Below are positions 44,860 to 54,523 of a DNA stretch of 64,000 nt, one piece after another. The stretch spans positions 124,001-188,000 of the forward strand of contig NZ_FWZT01000010.1 in assembly GCF_900177345.1 (NCBI RefSeq). The letters run 5' to 3'. This stretch comes from Pseudobacteriovorax antillogorgiicola. Lineage in GTDB: Bacteria > Bdellovibrionota_B > Oligoflexia > Oligoflexales > Oligoflexaceae. The notes below the pieces were generated by a model. The model was given only the letters and a program-made list of their open reading frames with translations. It was not told where the DNA came from and did no database searches. Each line of letters opens with the position of its first letter. Position 1 is the stretch's first letter. The position numbers and the translations under genes were made by a program.

Positions 44860-45472
44860 GATTGAAATTCTCAAGGGGCTGGATCTGGATGTCGTCCAAG
44901 GCCAAACCGTTGCCATCATTGGGCAGTCAGGAAGCGGAAAATCAACCTTGCTTTCATTGATCGCTGGCTTGGATACTCCCAGTTCTGGGGATGTTAAGAT
45001 CAATGAGCAGAACATCAACGAACTGGACGAGAAATCTCTCACCCGCTTCCGTGGCGCAAATATTGGCATTGTGTTTCAGCAATTTCATCTGATGTCTCAC
45101 CTCACGGCATTGGACAATGTGCGTCTACCGCTGGATATATTAGGCCAAGACAATGCCGTTGAAAAAGCAAGGGATGCCCTCAAGCTCGTGAAGCTTGACC
45201 ATCGGGAAGACCACCTTCCCCAGCAGATGAGCGGCGGCGAAAACCAGAGGGTTGCGATTGCTCGCTCCTTCGTGGTCAACCCCAAGCTTCTTCTTGCAGA
45301 TGAGCCAAGCGGCAGCCTTGATCAAGAAACGGGTAAAGTGATCATGGACCTTTTATTTCATGCGGTCAACGAGCGACAGATGACCATGGTTTTGGTTACA
45401 CACAACCAGGATCTGGCCAAGCGCTGCGATCACATTTGGGAACTCAAGCAAGGCCAACTCCACAAAAGGTAG
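44795..45472 (+). CDS. ybbA: ABC transporter ATPase, YbbA/LolD-like
   Basis: A 225-residue MacB/LolD-type ATPase. Walker A GQSGSGKST, signature MSGGENQR (MSGGE variant of LSGGQ), Walker B LLLADEPSG and H-loop VTHNQD. The partner is the large FtsX-type permease that begins 4 bases after its stop. The pair probably moves a lipid or acts mechanically on the envelope rather than importing a solute. The overlap with tesA implies coupled translation. Confidence 0.92.
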   Translation: MTPQNILSLKQVTKNYKQGQNEIEILKGLDLDVVQGQTVAIIGQSGSGKSTLLSLIAGLDTPSSGDVKINEQNINELDEKSLTRFRGANIGIVFQQFHLMSHLTALDNVRLPLDILGQDNAVEKARDALKLVKLDHREDHLPQQMSGGENQRVAIARSFVVNPKLLLADEPSGSLDQETGKVIMDLLFHAVNERQMTMVLVTHNQDLAKRCDHIWELKQGQLHKR

Positions 45473-45475
45473 ACT

Positions 45476-48010
45476 ATGTCCTTTCGTATCGCATGGACCG
45501 AACTGGTTCATAATAAAAAATTCTCATTGCTATTTCTTATCAACCTTATGGTTGGCTTACTAGGATTTGTTACGTTAGACGGCTTCAAAAACAGCTTCCA
45601 AGAGCAGCTCCAAAATGCATCGAAACGGCTTCTCACTGCCGACCTGTCGGTTGCAGCACGCCGGCCTCTCACTGAGGCCGAACAAACGATGGTGCGCAAC
45701 ACTGTTGGCGACAGTGCTCAGATTTCTCCTGTGACCACCTTATATTCCATGGCAGCATCCTCTAGCCGCACCAGCTTGGTGGAACTCAAAGCCATCAGCC
45801 CCATGCATCCATTCTATGGCTATATCGAGCTGGAATCAGGTGAGCGAATCGAACACCAAAGCCCTCTCACAAGTGAGCTGAATCGCGAAGCCAAAATCTG
45901 GGTAGCACCGGAAATCACACTCCAGTTTAAGGTATCTCCAGGAGACACCATAAAACTAGGAGAACAATCCTTCACCATTGCTGGTGTGATCAAGGATGAC
46001 TCAGGAATGAGCTGGGCTGGGGCTGCCTATGCCCCACGGATCTATATGGGACAAGATCAACTAGAGGCCACAGAACTATTGATCAGAGGCAGCACTGCCT
46101 GGCATACCCTACATATTAAGATGCCCGAAGGTGCAGACATCGAAGGCATAGAAAAGGCTCTTTTCGCCATTCTCGACAATAGTGTTCGAGTGCAGAGTTA
46201 TTTCAAAGCCGGGCAAGACAATGGTCGCTTGCTGCGTTATTTGACTGACTATCTAGGGCTTGTTTCTTTAGTTGCCCTCTTCCTTTCTGGCCTAGGGACA
46301 TTTTATCTATTCCGCAGCTATCTATCTGCAAAACAGAGGGATATTGCCATTCTCTTGAGCCTAGGTATGCAAGGTACAAGAGCGACAAGCATCTATCTGA
46401 TTCAACTCCTGATGCTTGGTCTGGCATCTGCACTGGTGTCCATTCTCATCAGCGTTTTACTGCTACCCCAAGTCACCCAAATTCTCAGTTCCTTCTCACC
46501 TATAGAAATCGCGCTGAGTATTGGTTACGAAACAATGGTATCCGCAATCCTGATCGGGACTCTCACTCCGCTGCTACTTTGCCTACCCCTTCTCATCGAG
46601 ATCGGAAACATCAAACCATCAGCTCTCTTTCAAGAATTCTACAACCCCAAGCTTAGGATCTCTCGCGGTCGTCTTCTGGGATTCTTACCCGCGGCTGGGG
46701 GCACGTTTGGGCTATCGGTTTGGCAATCGAACTCATTCTTAGTGGGGTCACTATTTTTTGGATCACTTGTGGCATCAACCGCCCTGATATCTGTGCTAGG
46801 CTTTGCCCTTCTTAAACTTTTCACGGCGATGAACCCCAAGAGTCTCTCCAGCCGCCTGGCACTCGGCTATCTGAATGGCCAGCGCGTGAGTGCCCTATCA
46901 TGCTTTCTAGCCCTGTCGCTGAGCGCCCTCCTAACCAATTTGATCCCCCAGCTTGAAAATACGCTGCTCAAAGAGCTTGAACGACCGGAAGGGGAACAAT
47001 TGCCAAGCCTCTTTGTGTTCGACATACAAGAAGAGCAAGAGCCAGGGCTGCGCCAGCTTCTTGCTGATGCTGGCATTGAAATCAATTTTTTGTCCCCGAT
47101 GATCCAAGCTAGGCTTAAAGAGATCAATGACGAACCTTTTGATAAGGGCGAAGTGGAAGATAAGTTTTCCCGTGAGGCTCAGCGTGAGCAGAGATTTCGC
47201 AATCGAGGTGTGAATCTAAGCTATAAACCCGAACTATCATATTCTGAAACAATCATCGAAGGTGAAGATTTTTCTGGCCCATATAACTTCGATGAGGGTA
47301 AGCCTGGAGAGCTATCCATCGAAATGCGCTATGCAGAGCGCCTCGGCCTAGAAATCGGTGATAAGATGACTTTCGAAATCCAAGGCCTTCCCATAGAAGG
47401 AGTCGTGAAGAATCTTCGCAAGGTAAAATGGAATTCGTTCCAACCGAACTTTTTCATTCAATTCCAGCCAGGAGTGATCGACGATGCTCCCAAAACTTTT
47501 TTAGCAGCTCTGCCCCCCATGCCACTGGAACGAAAAAATGAGCTGCAAGGACAAATCGTTGAGGCATACCCCAATATATCCATGATTGATGTTAGTAAGC
47601 TCGTTAAAAAGCTTGGGGAGATCATCGGTCAAATGAGTCAAGTGCTGCGGATTATGGCCTGGCTTAGCGTTCTTGCAGGCTTGATTGTGACCTTCTCCAT
47701 TGCCAATCACCAAACTCGGCAGAGGCTTTGGGACATCAATCTATTGAAAATCCTAGGTTCCCCGTTTCGTACTATCCAAGGAATGGTCCTTAAGGAATTC
47801 TTTCTTCTGAGTTTCTGGGCAGGAGGAATCGGAATGATAAGTGGTCTGCTCGCTAGCTGGCTGATTACAAAGTTTGTATTTGATGGTCTTTGGAGCCCCA
47901 ACTGGGAGACTCCAATCGCATCGTTGATTTGGATTGTAGGTCTATGCTTGGGTGTAAGTTGGCTAGCGTCGACTCAAGTCCTTAGAAAGAAGCCCCGACT
48001 CTATCTTTAA
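45476..48010 (+). CDS. ybbP: Large FtsX/YbbP-type ABC permease
   Basis: An 844-residue inner-membrane protein with one N-terminal TM, a big periplasmic domain, two sets of FtsX-like TM bundles (about 260-460 and 700-840) and a second periplasmic domain between. IAILLSLGMQGTRATSIYLI and INLLKILGSPFRTIQGMV are the coupling helices. It partners the YbbA-like ATPase. In E. coli the equivalent is of unclear substrate. Its last 29 bases overlap ctaA on the other strand. Confidence 0.9.
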   Translation: MSFRIAWTELVHNKKFSLLFLINLMVGLLGFVTLDGFKNSFQEQLQNASKRLLTADLSVAARRPLTEAEQTMVRNTVGDSAQISPVTTLYSMAASSSRTSLVELKAISPMHPFYGYIELESGERIEHQSPLTSELNREAKIWVAPEITLQFKVSPGDTIKLGEQSFTIAGVIKDDSGMSWAGAAYAPRIYMGQDQLEATELLIRGSTAWHTLHIKMPEGADIEGIEKALFAILDNSVRVQSYFKAGQDNGRLLRYLTDYLGLVSLVALFLSGLGTFYLFRSYLSAKQRDIAILLSLGMQGTRATSIYLIQLLMLGLASALVSILISVLLLPQVTQILSSFSPIEIALSIGYETMVSAILIGTLTPLLLCLPLLIEIGNIKPSALFQEFYNPKLRISRGRLLGFLPAAGGTFGLSVWQSNSFLVGSLFFGSLVASTALISVLGFALLKLFTAMNPKSLSSRLALGYLNGQRVSALSCFLALSLSALLTNLIPQLENTLLKELERPEGEQLPSLFVFDIQEEQEPGLRQLLADAGIEINFLSPMIQARLKEINDEPFDKGEVEDKFSREAQREQRFRNRGVNLSYKPELSYSETIIEGEDFSGPYNFDEGKPGELSIEMRYAERLGLEIGDKMTFEIQGLPIEGVVKNLRKVKWNSFQPNFFIQFQPGVIDDAPKTFLAALPPMPLERKNELQGQIVEAYPNISMIDVSKLVKKLGEIIGQMSQVLRIMAWLSVLAGLIVTFSIANHQTRQRLWDINLLKILGSPFRTIQGMVLKEFFLLSFWAGGIGMISGLLASWLITKFVFDGLWSPNWETPIASLIWIVGLCLGVSWLASTQVLRKKPRLYL

Positions 48011-49031
48011 TGGATCGCCATTCGATAAATAGGTTGGTCACAGCTAGAATCAAGACAACAGCTGCACCAGCCTGATGAAGAGATGCAATCGCAACGGGAA
48101 CATGCATCACCAAGGTAGCGACTCCTAAGCCGAACTGAAAGAGGATGGCTAGGAGAAGCGCCCACTGGATCAGCCTTTGGTTCCCCTGAACGCCACGGAG
48201 CCAACCCAACCCAGCAATGCCGAAGACAATACCAAGGGTTAACCAGCCCAAACAGCGATGAATAAACTGTACCGTCACTGGGTTTTCAAAAAGGTTCTTC
48301 CAAGTGGGTAATAAGCTTAGAGCACCGGCCGGAAACAAGCGACCGTTCATATCAGGAAAGGTGTTGTATACCAGCCCTGCATCGAGACCAGCTGTAAGCG
48401 CCCCATAGAAAATCTGAAAGGATACTATAAAAAGAAGTAATACCGACAAGCCTCGAAATGACGGTTCTTTGATACGTATCCGAGCTTTCATCGTGAGTCC
48501 AAGAAGAATCCAATACAAGTAGGACAAGAGTATAAAAGCAAGGCCTAGATGGGCAGCAAGCCGATACTGACTTACCCTGGGCTCGTCAACCAAACCACTT
48601 TTTACCATGTACCACCCGAGAAGACCCTGCAGCCCACCTAAGACAAAGGCTATAAATAACTTCGTCACAAGACTGCCTTTAATCCTGCGACGGATCAAAA
48701 AGTAGAGGAAAGGCACAAAGAAGACGATCCCAATCATACGACCGAGAACACGGTGACCATATTCCCAGTAGAAGATTGACTTGAAGTCATCGAGGCTCAT
48801 GCCCTTGTTGATCTTCTGATATTCTGGAAACTGGCGGTAGGCATTAAACGTCTCCATCCACGACTCTTCGCTGAGAGGTGGGATGATTCCCATGATAGGC
48901 TTCCAATCCACCATGGATAAGCCAGAATTTGTCAAGCGAGTCAGCCCCCCGACCAAGACCATGCTATAAGTCATCGCGATTACAATAAATAGCCAAAATA
49001 TTACTGGTTTACCTACCAACTGTCGGTCCAT
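47982..49031 (-). CDS. ctaA: Heme A synthase (CtaA/COX15 family)
   Basis: A 349-residue polytopic protein of COX15 type. Marks: YSMVLVGGLTRLTNSGLSMV, WKPIMGIIPPL, FKSIFYWEYGHRVLGR with the heme His, GLVYNTFPDMNGRLFP and FIHRCLGW with another His. It oxidises heme O to heme A for aa3-type oxidases, so the organism can respire aerobically. No ctaB or cox genes nearby. Confidence 0.94.
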   Translation of the reverse strand: MDRQLVGKPVIFWLFIVIAMTYSMVLVGGLTRLTNSGLSMVDWKPIMGIIPPLSEESWMETFNAYRQFPEYQKINKGMSLDDFKSIFYWEYGHRVLGRMIGIVFFVPFLYFLIRRRIKGSLVTKLFIAFVLGGLQGLLGWYMVKSGLVDEPRVSQYRLAAHLGLAFILLSYLYWILLGLTMKARIRIKEPSFRGLSVLLLFIVSFQIFYGALTAGLDAGLVYNTFPDMNGRLFPAGALSLLPTWKNLFENPVTVQFIHRCLGWLTLGIVFGIAGLGWLRGVQGNQRLIQWALLLAILFQFGLGVATLVMHVPVAIASLHQAGAAVVLILAVTNLFIEWRSIKDRVGASF

Positions 49032-49100
49032 AACACCTCCACTTTCCCGATGGGTAAGTCATACCTGGAGGTCTGGCGTTAGTCAAAGAAATAAGCATGG

Positions 49101-51824
49101 CTACTGAGGGAATCCCGACACCTTTTGTATGTCTCTCTGGCTTAAGTGCTGACCTTCCCGAATCATATCTTTTAAGAATCGTCTCAGTATGATCGAGGCC
49201 AGGGCACGATGCAGTGTCGGCATTTCGAACTGGCGAGGAGCAAATATGATATTCTGAGGCATAATATGAAGCTCATCGAGTATCTCTATATCAGTCTCTT
49301 CATCCGTCAGAAGAAGTACGCCATCTCGTTCACGATCAAGACTTGACCTCATTTCAGCGTACTCATCCCCATGGTGATCATCCATCACCACGATACAAGG
49401 CTGGCCAGTGAGTTTTGCTGGTAGAGATTCCCCCGGGCGGTAGGTTAGAATATCGAAGTCCCACCCCCCCATTACATCGTTGAAGAAAGCACTAATGGAA
49501 GTAATCAACTTTTCTGGTTCGTCACAGACCAGCAATACTGGGAACTCAAAATCAGAGAATGGCACCGGTATATTGGACGGAAGATTCATTTCAAATATAT
49601 GACTGCTTCTCTGGATCAAGGAGCCCGCATTGCGCTTGAGGGACTCTTGAATCTCTTTTAAGCGCTTACTCAACTGCAAGGTCTTGTCGAAGCACTGCTC
49701 ACCTTGGAGCTGGAAAGTGATTCGATAGAACCAATAGCTGTCGACCCGGCGACGGCCCTTGTGGGTTTCAAGGAGGATGCGAATGTCACACTTCTGCCTT
49801 GTTTGAGCTACAATTTCATTGACGACGGAGCGGATTTTTTCAGAGATGTTCCATTTGTCGCCAAATATCACCGTGTCTTCGCTGCCAGAAGTCTCGAAGT
49901 CCAACTTACCTCTGGTCACCGCACGATACTCTTTTAAGATTCCCTCTACGGTTCCCTTTAAATCGTAGATCATAAACGGTGTGAGCAGTTCTTCAGACTC
50001 TGATGGCAAGTTGATGGTAATCACCGTACCTCGGTCATCGACGGATTCTACTATGATTTGGCCATTGATCTTGTTAACGGTGTCTCGAACTGCATCCATG
50101 CCAAGACCCCGTCCCGAAACTTCCGAGACCTCATTGCTTGTCGAAAAACCTGGATGAAAAATTAAGGATAGGGATTCTTGATCACTGATATGTTCAGCTT
50201 CTTGCATCGTAATGATACCTTGATCAACTGCTTTCTCTTTGACGTGTTCGACTTCAATTCCATGGCCATCGTCTTCGAGTCGGAGGGTTACCGTGCCATT
50301 CAATTCTTCGACTGACAAGCGGATCAAACCCTTTTCAGGCTTACCAAGAGACTTTCGTACATCTGGCATCTCGATGCCATGATCTACCGAATTTCGGAGG
50401 CAATGAACTAGGATATCGTTGATCCGAGCCATCACGTTGGGCTCGAAATAGTGATACTCTAGGTGGGTTTCAATATCTTGAACTTTCTTGCCCAACTGAC
50501 GAGCAATATCATGAATCATATCGTTGTAACCTTTGATGTAGTCGCGCATCGAGACGCGATCAAATGTCGCTAGAGCACGACCGAATTCCTTTTGAATCGT
50601 TCTCAAGTGCCGAGGCTCAAACTGCGGGTCTCTTAAAATATAGGCAAACTGATTGACCAAAGATCGAATCCACTGGACCCTGTACTTCAGGTTCTGATCG
50701 CGTTTGCGATCGATTGAGCTTAAAATTTCCTTTCTTAGGCTAGCGTAGGAATAGATTTCTTCGCTGATGGCCATCACCTTTTGGGTTAACTCAATAAAGG
50801 TCTTGGGTTCATAGGCTATCTTGCCACTGCGAAGCTCTGAAAGGTAATGCTCCACTTCGTGGGCCACATCCTGAATGGAATTGAGCTTAAAAAGTTTGGA
50901 ATTTGCTTTAATGGTATGAACAGAGCGAAACATCCGATTCGCAATATCGTTCATCTGCTCTGGAGCAGCGGTGCGAATCGCCTTTAAGTCTGCCTTGATA
51001 CCTTCGAATAGCGAACGAGTTTCATCCATGAATAGTTCAAATAGGCTGTCGGAAACTTGGAGCAAGGCAAAAATCTTTTCAATTTCCTGCTCTCGGCGGA
51101 CGGCCTCGCTCTGAAAGCGGCGATGTTCAGTGACATCTTGTAGAACGATTGAGATTTCTTTGACTACTTTTTCTTCATAAATTGGGATGTAGTAGGCCTT
51201 TATGAATCGTTTGCGGTGTTTGAATCGGCAGCTAAGTTCCTCTGGAAAGTTCGGCATCGACAGCTTCCACTGCATCTCGGGCATTCCGAGAACTGAGGTA
51301 AAGTGGAACTCTAGAGATCGAATCGATTCTTTGGACAAATCAGTCTTTTCAAAAAGGAAATCGATGACTCCCTTGCCCTCAGAGTTTTTACCAAAGATTG
51401 CTTCAAGGCTAGCCATACTCGCTCGCTTTACCACCAGTTTTTCGCCAAAGGTCACGATTCCCAGTTCCAATCGATCAAATAGGGCATTGCGGTACCTCGT
51501 TTCCTTGAGGTTACGATCCAAGATGCGATCAATGATTGCAGCAATCGACTCACTAACCGTTAACTTGCTCAGGTTTATGACGCCGATGTTGAGTTCGTTC
51601 AAGAGGTGATAGAGTTCCGCTTTTGAGCGTTTTCCAAGACTTCTCTCGACTTCAGTTATCACGTAGTAGAGAAAGACAAGGAGCACAGTCAAGACCAAGG
51701 AAAGCTCAAGAAAAAGTGGTAAACCTAGGCTAAGAATAAGAGCCAAACCCGACAATAGCAGTCCAGTCAAAATCCCAGTGATTTTGACCAATCGCTTGTC
51801 TTTTACGTGGTCCCTAATACCCAT
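49101..51824 (-). CDS. Membrane-anchored CheA-like histidine kinase with PAS, Hpt and receiver-like end
   Basis: A 907-residue protein. Two TM helices (about 15-58), a PAS-like region (about 110-235, ending VLQDVTEHRR), an Hpt domain with phospho-His303 in SVHTIKANSK, a helical linker, and a CheA-type ATPase at 460-610: N box VHCLRNSVDHGIE, G1 DDGHG at 518-522, G2 GRGLGMD at 571-577. A divergent second region follows (about 620-760) and a receiver-like end at 765-880 (VLLVCDE, CIVVMDD, VLLLTDE). No CheW-like domain follows the ATPase, so it does not look like a chemoreceptor-array CheA. Partner regulator not adjacent. Confidence 0.85.
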   Translation of the reverse strand: MGIRDHVKDKRLVKITGILTGLLLSGLALILSLGLPLFLELSLVLTVLLVFLYYVITEVERSLGKRSKAELYHLLNELNIGVINLSKLTVSESIAAIIDRILDRNLKETRYRNALFDRLELGIVTFGEKLVVKRASMASLEAIFGKNSEGKGVIDFLFEKTDLSKESIRSLEFHFTSVLGMPEMQWKLSMPNFPEELSCRFKHRKRFIKAYYIPIYEEKVVKEISIVLQDVTEHRRFQSEAVRREQEIEKIFALLQVSDSLFELFMDETRSLFEGIKADLKAIRTAAPEQMNDIANRMFRSVHTIKANSKLFKLNSIQDVAHEVEHYLSELRSGKIAYEPKTFIELTQKVMAISEEIYSYASLRKEILSSIDRKRDQNLKYRVQWIRSLVNQFAYILRDPQFEPRHLRTIQKEFGRALATFDRVSMRDYIKGYNDMIHDIARQLGKKVQDIETHLEYHYFEPNVMARINDILVHCLRNSVDHGIEMPDVRKSLGKPEKGLIRLSVEELNGTVTLRLEDDGHGIEVEHVKEKAVDQGIITMQEAEHISDQESLSLIFHPGFSTSNEVSEVSGRGLGMDAVRDTVNKINGQIIVESVDDRGTVITINLPSESEELLTPFMIYDLKGTVEGILKEYRAVTRGKLDFETSGSEDTVIFGDKWNISEKIRSVVNEIVAQTRQKCDIRILLETHKGRRRVDSYWFYRITFQLQGEQCFDKTLQLSKRLKEIQESLKRNAGSLIQRSSHIFEMNLPSNIPVPFSDFEFPVLLVCDEPEKLITSISAFFNDVMGGWDFDILTYRPGESLPAKLTGQPCIVVMDDHHGDEYAEMRSSLDRERDGVLLLTDEETDIEILDELHIMPQNIIFAPRQFEMPTLHRALASIILRRFLKDMIREGQHLSQRDIQKVSGFPQ

Positions 51825-51914
51825 ATTTATCCAAAGTCGGATGACAACTATTCAAAATGAGAGTTCGGATGGCGAGTCCTATGGGTTTAGTATCGAGGCT
51901 GAGAGGGGGAGTTT

Positions 51915-52391
51915 TTAAAACTTAGAACGACATGAATTGATATGACTTAAGGATCGCTTTTTGTCAATTTGCCAAATGTCTTCTTCATGGAAGCCGAAAC
52001 ACACAAAACTCCCTCCATCCGAAGCACTTCCCGCATGGGCTTCGCCAATGAAGCCATCCGTGGTTTCTCGGACCCGATAGGCATAGCGCAAAGGACTGGC
52101 TGATTCCGAGTGACACCACTTTAAAAGAAACCCTAAACGTGCAGCCCCTTCCGGCTGTTGGCAATTATCCTGACCCTTAAGGGGAGCACCATAAAACTGA
52201 TCAAAGCTCATATAGCGATCCGATTCCATTCTTTGAGCCTTTTGGAGCGTGTGGAGATAGGAAAGCATGAGTCGCGCCTCGGCACGCAGGCCCCGAACTG
52301 TTACAGTCACATACATGGCTCGGCCGAGAAACCCACCCAAGACAGCTAGCAAACTAAAGATAATAAGATATCTTATGGTGTGACCATTCAT
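51915..52391 (-). CDS. Pseudopilin-like membrane protein
   Basis: A 158-residue protein with an N-terminal hydrophobic helix (IIFSLLAVLGGFLGRAMYVT) continuing into an amphipathic helix (LRAEARLMLSYLHTLQKA), then SDRYMSFDQFYGAP, then a strand-rich end with four Cys that may pair. That layout (helix, then 'Q.A......Y' and a small beta domain) is that of type II/IV pseudopilins, but the prepilin peptidase site (G|FTLIE) is not visible. Its start is about 90 bases beyond the kinase start, same strand. Tentative. Confidence 0.6.
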   Translation of the reverse strand: MNGHTIRYLIIFSLLAVLGGFLGRAMYVTVTVRGLRAEARLMLSYLHTLQKAQRMESDRYMSFDQFYGAPLKGQDNCQQPEGAARLGFLLKWCHSESASPLRYAYRVRETTDGFIGEAHAGSASDGGSFVCFGFHEEDIWQIDKKRSLSHINSCRSKF

Positions 52392-52526
52392 ACTGGCGAC
52401 AAAAACTTTCTAATAATTCTAGAAGCCTATCCTATTCATTCTATCATAAGCCTGGTCCCTTGACTTTCTTCTAAAAGGCCATATCTTATTTCGGAGTAGA
52501 TGGATCGCCTTATCAGGAGTGTAACG

Positions 52527-53414
52527 GTGTCAAATTATTACGATATCCTTGGTGTAGAAAAATCAGCTTCCGATGCCGACATAAAAAAGGCATACCGCAA
52601 GTTGGCTATGCAGTATCACCCGGATCGAAACCAAGGCAACCCCCAGGCTGAAGAAAAGTTCAAGCAAGTTAACGAAGCCTATGCCGTGCTTTCAGATAAG
52701 CAAAAACGTCAGCAATACGATATGTTCGGCGAGCAAAAGTTCCACCAACAGTATTCAGCTGAAGACATATTTCGAGGTACCGACTTCGGATCGATTTTCG
52801 AAGAGTTTGGAATGGGCAATAGCTTCTTCAGCAACATCTTTGGTGGAGCAGGTGGCGCTGGATTCCAAGGTCGCGGCGGGTTCCAACGAGGCCCCCAAAA
52901 AGGGCAGGACGTTGAATACCCGGTTAAAATTGGATTTATGGACGCCTACAACGGCACAGAACGTCGAGTACAATTCTCTTTGAGTGACGGTACGAGGCGA
53001 GATTTAACCGTCAGAATTCCACAAGGGGTCCAGACCGGAGCAAAGCTCCGCGTTAGCGGCCGCGGCGCTCCGTCCCCAGTTGGCGGTCAGCCAGGCGACC
53101 TGTTCGTAGTTATTGAGGTTTCACCGCACCCACGCTTTACCCGAGACGGGCTTGATATCGAAACTCCAATTCCAATGAAGGTTTCAGAAGCCTTCCTAGG
53201 GTGCTCCAAGTCCATCGAAACTCCCATGGGTGAAAAGAAGATCAAAGTCCCAGCCGGAGTAAAACCTGGCACTAAGATCCGCCTTAAAGGGCTTGGATTC
53301 AAATCAGGCCAACAGCATGGAGACCTATTTGGAATCGTCGAGGTTGAGATTCCCAAAGACCTTTCTGATGAGCAAAAAAATGCGATTGCCTCATTGCAAG
53401 AGTGTGGCCTCTAG
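52527..53414 (+). CDS. cbpA: CbpA-type DnaJ co-chaperone
   Basis: A 295-residue class II J-protein. J domain at 2-66 ([20 protein letters not shown], with HPD in YHPDRNQGN), a Gly/Phe-rich region ([15 protein letters not shown], then [13 protein letters not shown]), and two C-terminal substrate domains. It has no Cys-rich zinc domain, which separates it from DnaJ. It stimulates DnaK. The start is GTG 52527 with AGGAG about 7 bases ahead; an ATG at 52500 would add nine residues that no J-protein has. A GTGGCCT/AGGCCAC stem at 53404-53422 spans the stop, without a T run. Confidence 0.93.
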   Translation: MSNYYDILGVEKSASDADIKKAYRKLAMQYHPDRNQGNPQAEEKFKQVNEAYAVLSDKQKRQQYDMFGEQKFHQQYSAEDIFRGTDFGSIFEEFGMGNSFFSNIFGGAGGAGFQGRGGFQRGPQKGQDVEYPVKIGFMDAYNGTERRVQFSLSDGTRRDLTVRIPQGVQTGAKLRVSGRGAPSPVGGQPGDLFVVIEVSPHPRFTRDGLDIETPIPMKVSEAFLGCSKSIETPMGEKKIKVPAGVKPGTKIRLKGLGFKSGQQHGDLFGIVEVEIPKDLSDEQKNAIASLQECGL

Positions 53415-53435
53415 TAGGCCACAGAGCACGCGTCC

Positions 53436-54362
53436 CTAGTTTTTACCGGGTGTGAATTGATCGAGCTCTAGGTAAAAGCTACCGAACTTAGCCTCGCCCT
53501 CAATTTTGATTAGAGGCTTGTTTGGATGATTCGTCGCTAGCCACATGGTTACAGTGCCCTTCTGCTCGAACTGCTGGCCTGCGGATGTGATCAGGTTGAC
53601 CTTCACAGCATCAAATGTCCCAGCCTTTACCTGGACCTTCTCTTCCGCAAGGGGCATGGCTTCAAGCCACCAGTTTTTTTCTGAAGTGTAAACCACAAAC
53701 TTCTGCTTCTCGCCGACTTTAAAATCTAGAGACCGAAGCTTGTAGGCTGCCCCCAACGCGTCAACAGCCCCTGGGAAAACATCATAGTTGCCCTCTTTAC
53801 GCTTGTTCTTGTGCTTCACTTCCTCAACAGTTTTCACACTACAATTGACGTGATCGAATTCGAGCCACTTTTCCCGCCGGCTCCTAACTTCGAATGGCTT
53901 GTCATGATCCTCGCTAATATAGAACTTGCTGATCCCACCATCCCAAGGCCGGGAAAATGCCTGAAGCTTGTCATGAGCCTGGAATATGGCCTTGTACCAA
54001 TCCCCGGTATAGGCTTCGACGCTAAAGACCCGATGCCAACGCTTTTCATAAACGAGCTGACCATTCTTCTTCGCCACGGGAATTTTGTATTTCAGCGGCT
54101 TGCCAACTCGCATGAAGCCGTAACCTACGTGGACTCGAACGGAGCCATACTTCAACTCGTAACGAGCCTCCTCCCCATACCCATATGGCACCCCTTGATA
54201 AGTCTTAGAACGCGACCATTGAGGCGCCTCTGCAACTTTTCCTGGGCAAATAACCTCCTGTTCGAAGTTGTCCTGTTTGGTATTCGATATACCTTTTTGA
54301 CTCATAATACCGATTGCTAGTATTGCCACAAATCTGCTATTAATACAGCTTGTTATGAACAT
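53436..54362 (-). CDS. DUF3108-family exported protein
   Basis: A 308-residue protein with a hydrophobic N terminus and a large strand-rich domain. Features of DUF3108: GEEARYELKYGSVRVHVGYG, ISKFYISEDHD, VFPGAVDALGAAYKLRSLDF, KAGTFDAVKVN, TVTMWLATNHPNKPLIKIE. A periplasmic lipocalin/LolB-like fold is usual for this family; function unknown. ATG 54362 is chosen, with GAGGG about 7 bases ahead, over a TTG at 54374. It is divergent from rpsA. Confidence 0.8.
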   Translation of the reverse strand: MFITSCINSRFVAILAIGIMSQKGISNTKQDNFEQEVICPGKVAEAPQWSRSKTYQGVPYGYGEEARYELKYGSVRVHVGYGFMRVGKPLKYKIPVAKKNGQLVYEKRWHRVFSVEAYTGDWYKAIFQAHDKLQAFSRPWDGGISKFYISEDHDKPFEVRSRREKWLEFDHVNCSVKTVEEVKHKNKRKEGNYDVFPGAVDALGAAYKLRSLDFKVGEKQKFVVYTSEKNWWLEAMPLAEEKVQVKAGTFDAVKVNLITSAGQQFEQKGTVTMWLATNHPNKPLIKIEGEAKFGSFYLELDQFTPGKN

Positions 54363-54485
54363 ATTCACCCTCAACTTGTAGCTATTAACATTTTTTATGT
54401 GGTTAATGGATCCTATCTTAACCTGCTTTCATTGACTTTTATAGACCCCCATGATAACGAACTTAGCTCTATAGTGTATTAATAT

Positions 54486-54500
54486 GTCCGATGGGCGGAC
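54486..54500 (+). promoter_or_regulatory. Hairpin in rpsA leader
   Basis: GTCCG (54486-54490) and CGGAC (54496-54500) form a perfect 5-bp stem around ATGGG, just ahead of the ribosome site TTTAGGAG. A candidate site for S1 to bind its own message; S1 autoregulation is known in E. coli, the role here is inferred. Confidence 0.4.
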
Positions 54501-54523
54501 AACTTTAGGAGTTAACTAAATTT

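Noticed and set aside
53404-53422. GTGGCCT/AGGCCAC stem over the cbpA stop codon
   Set aside because: Perfect stem but no T run on either strand; mentioned under cbpA but not called a terminator.
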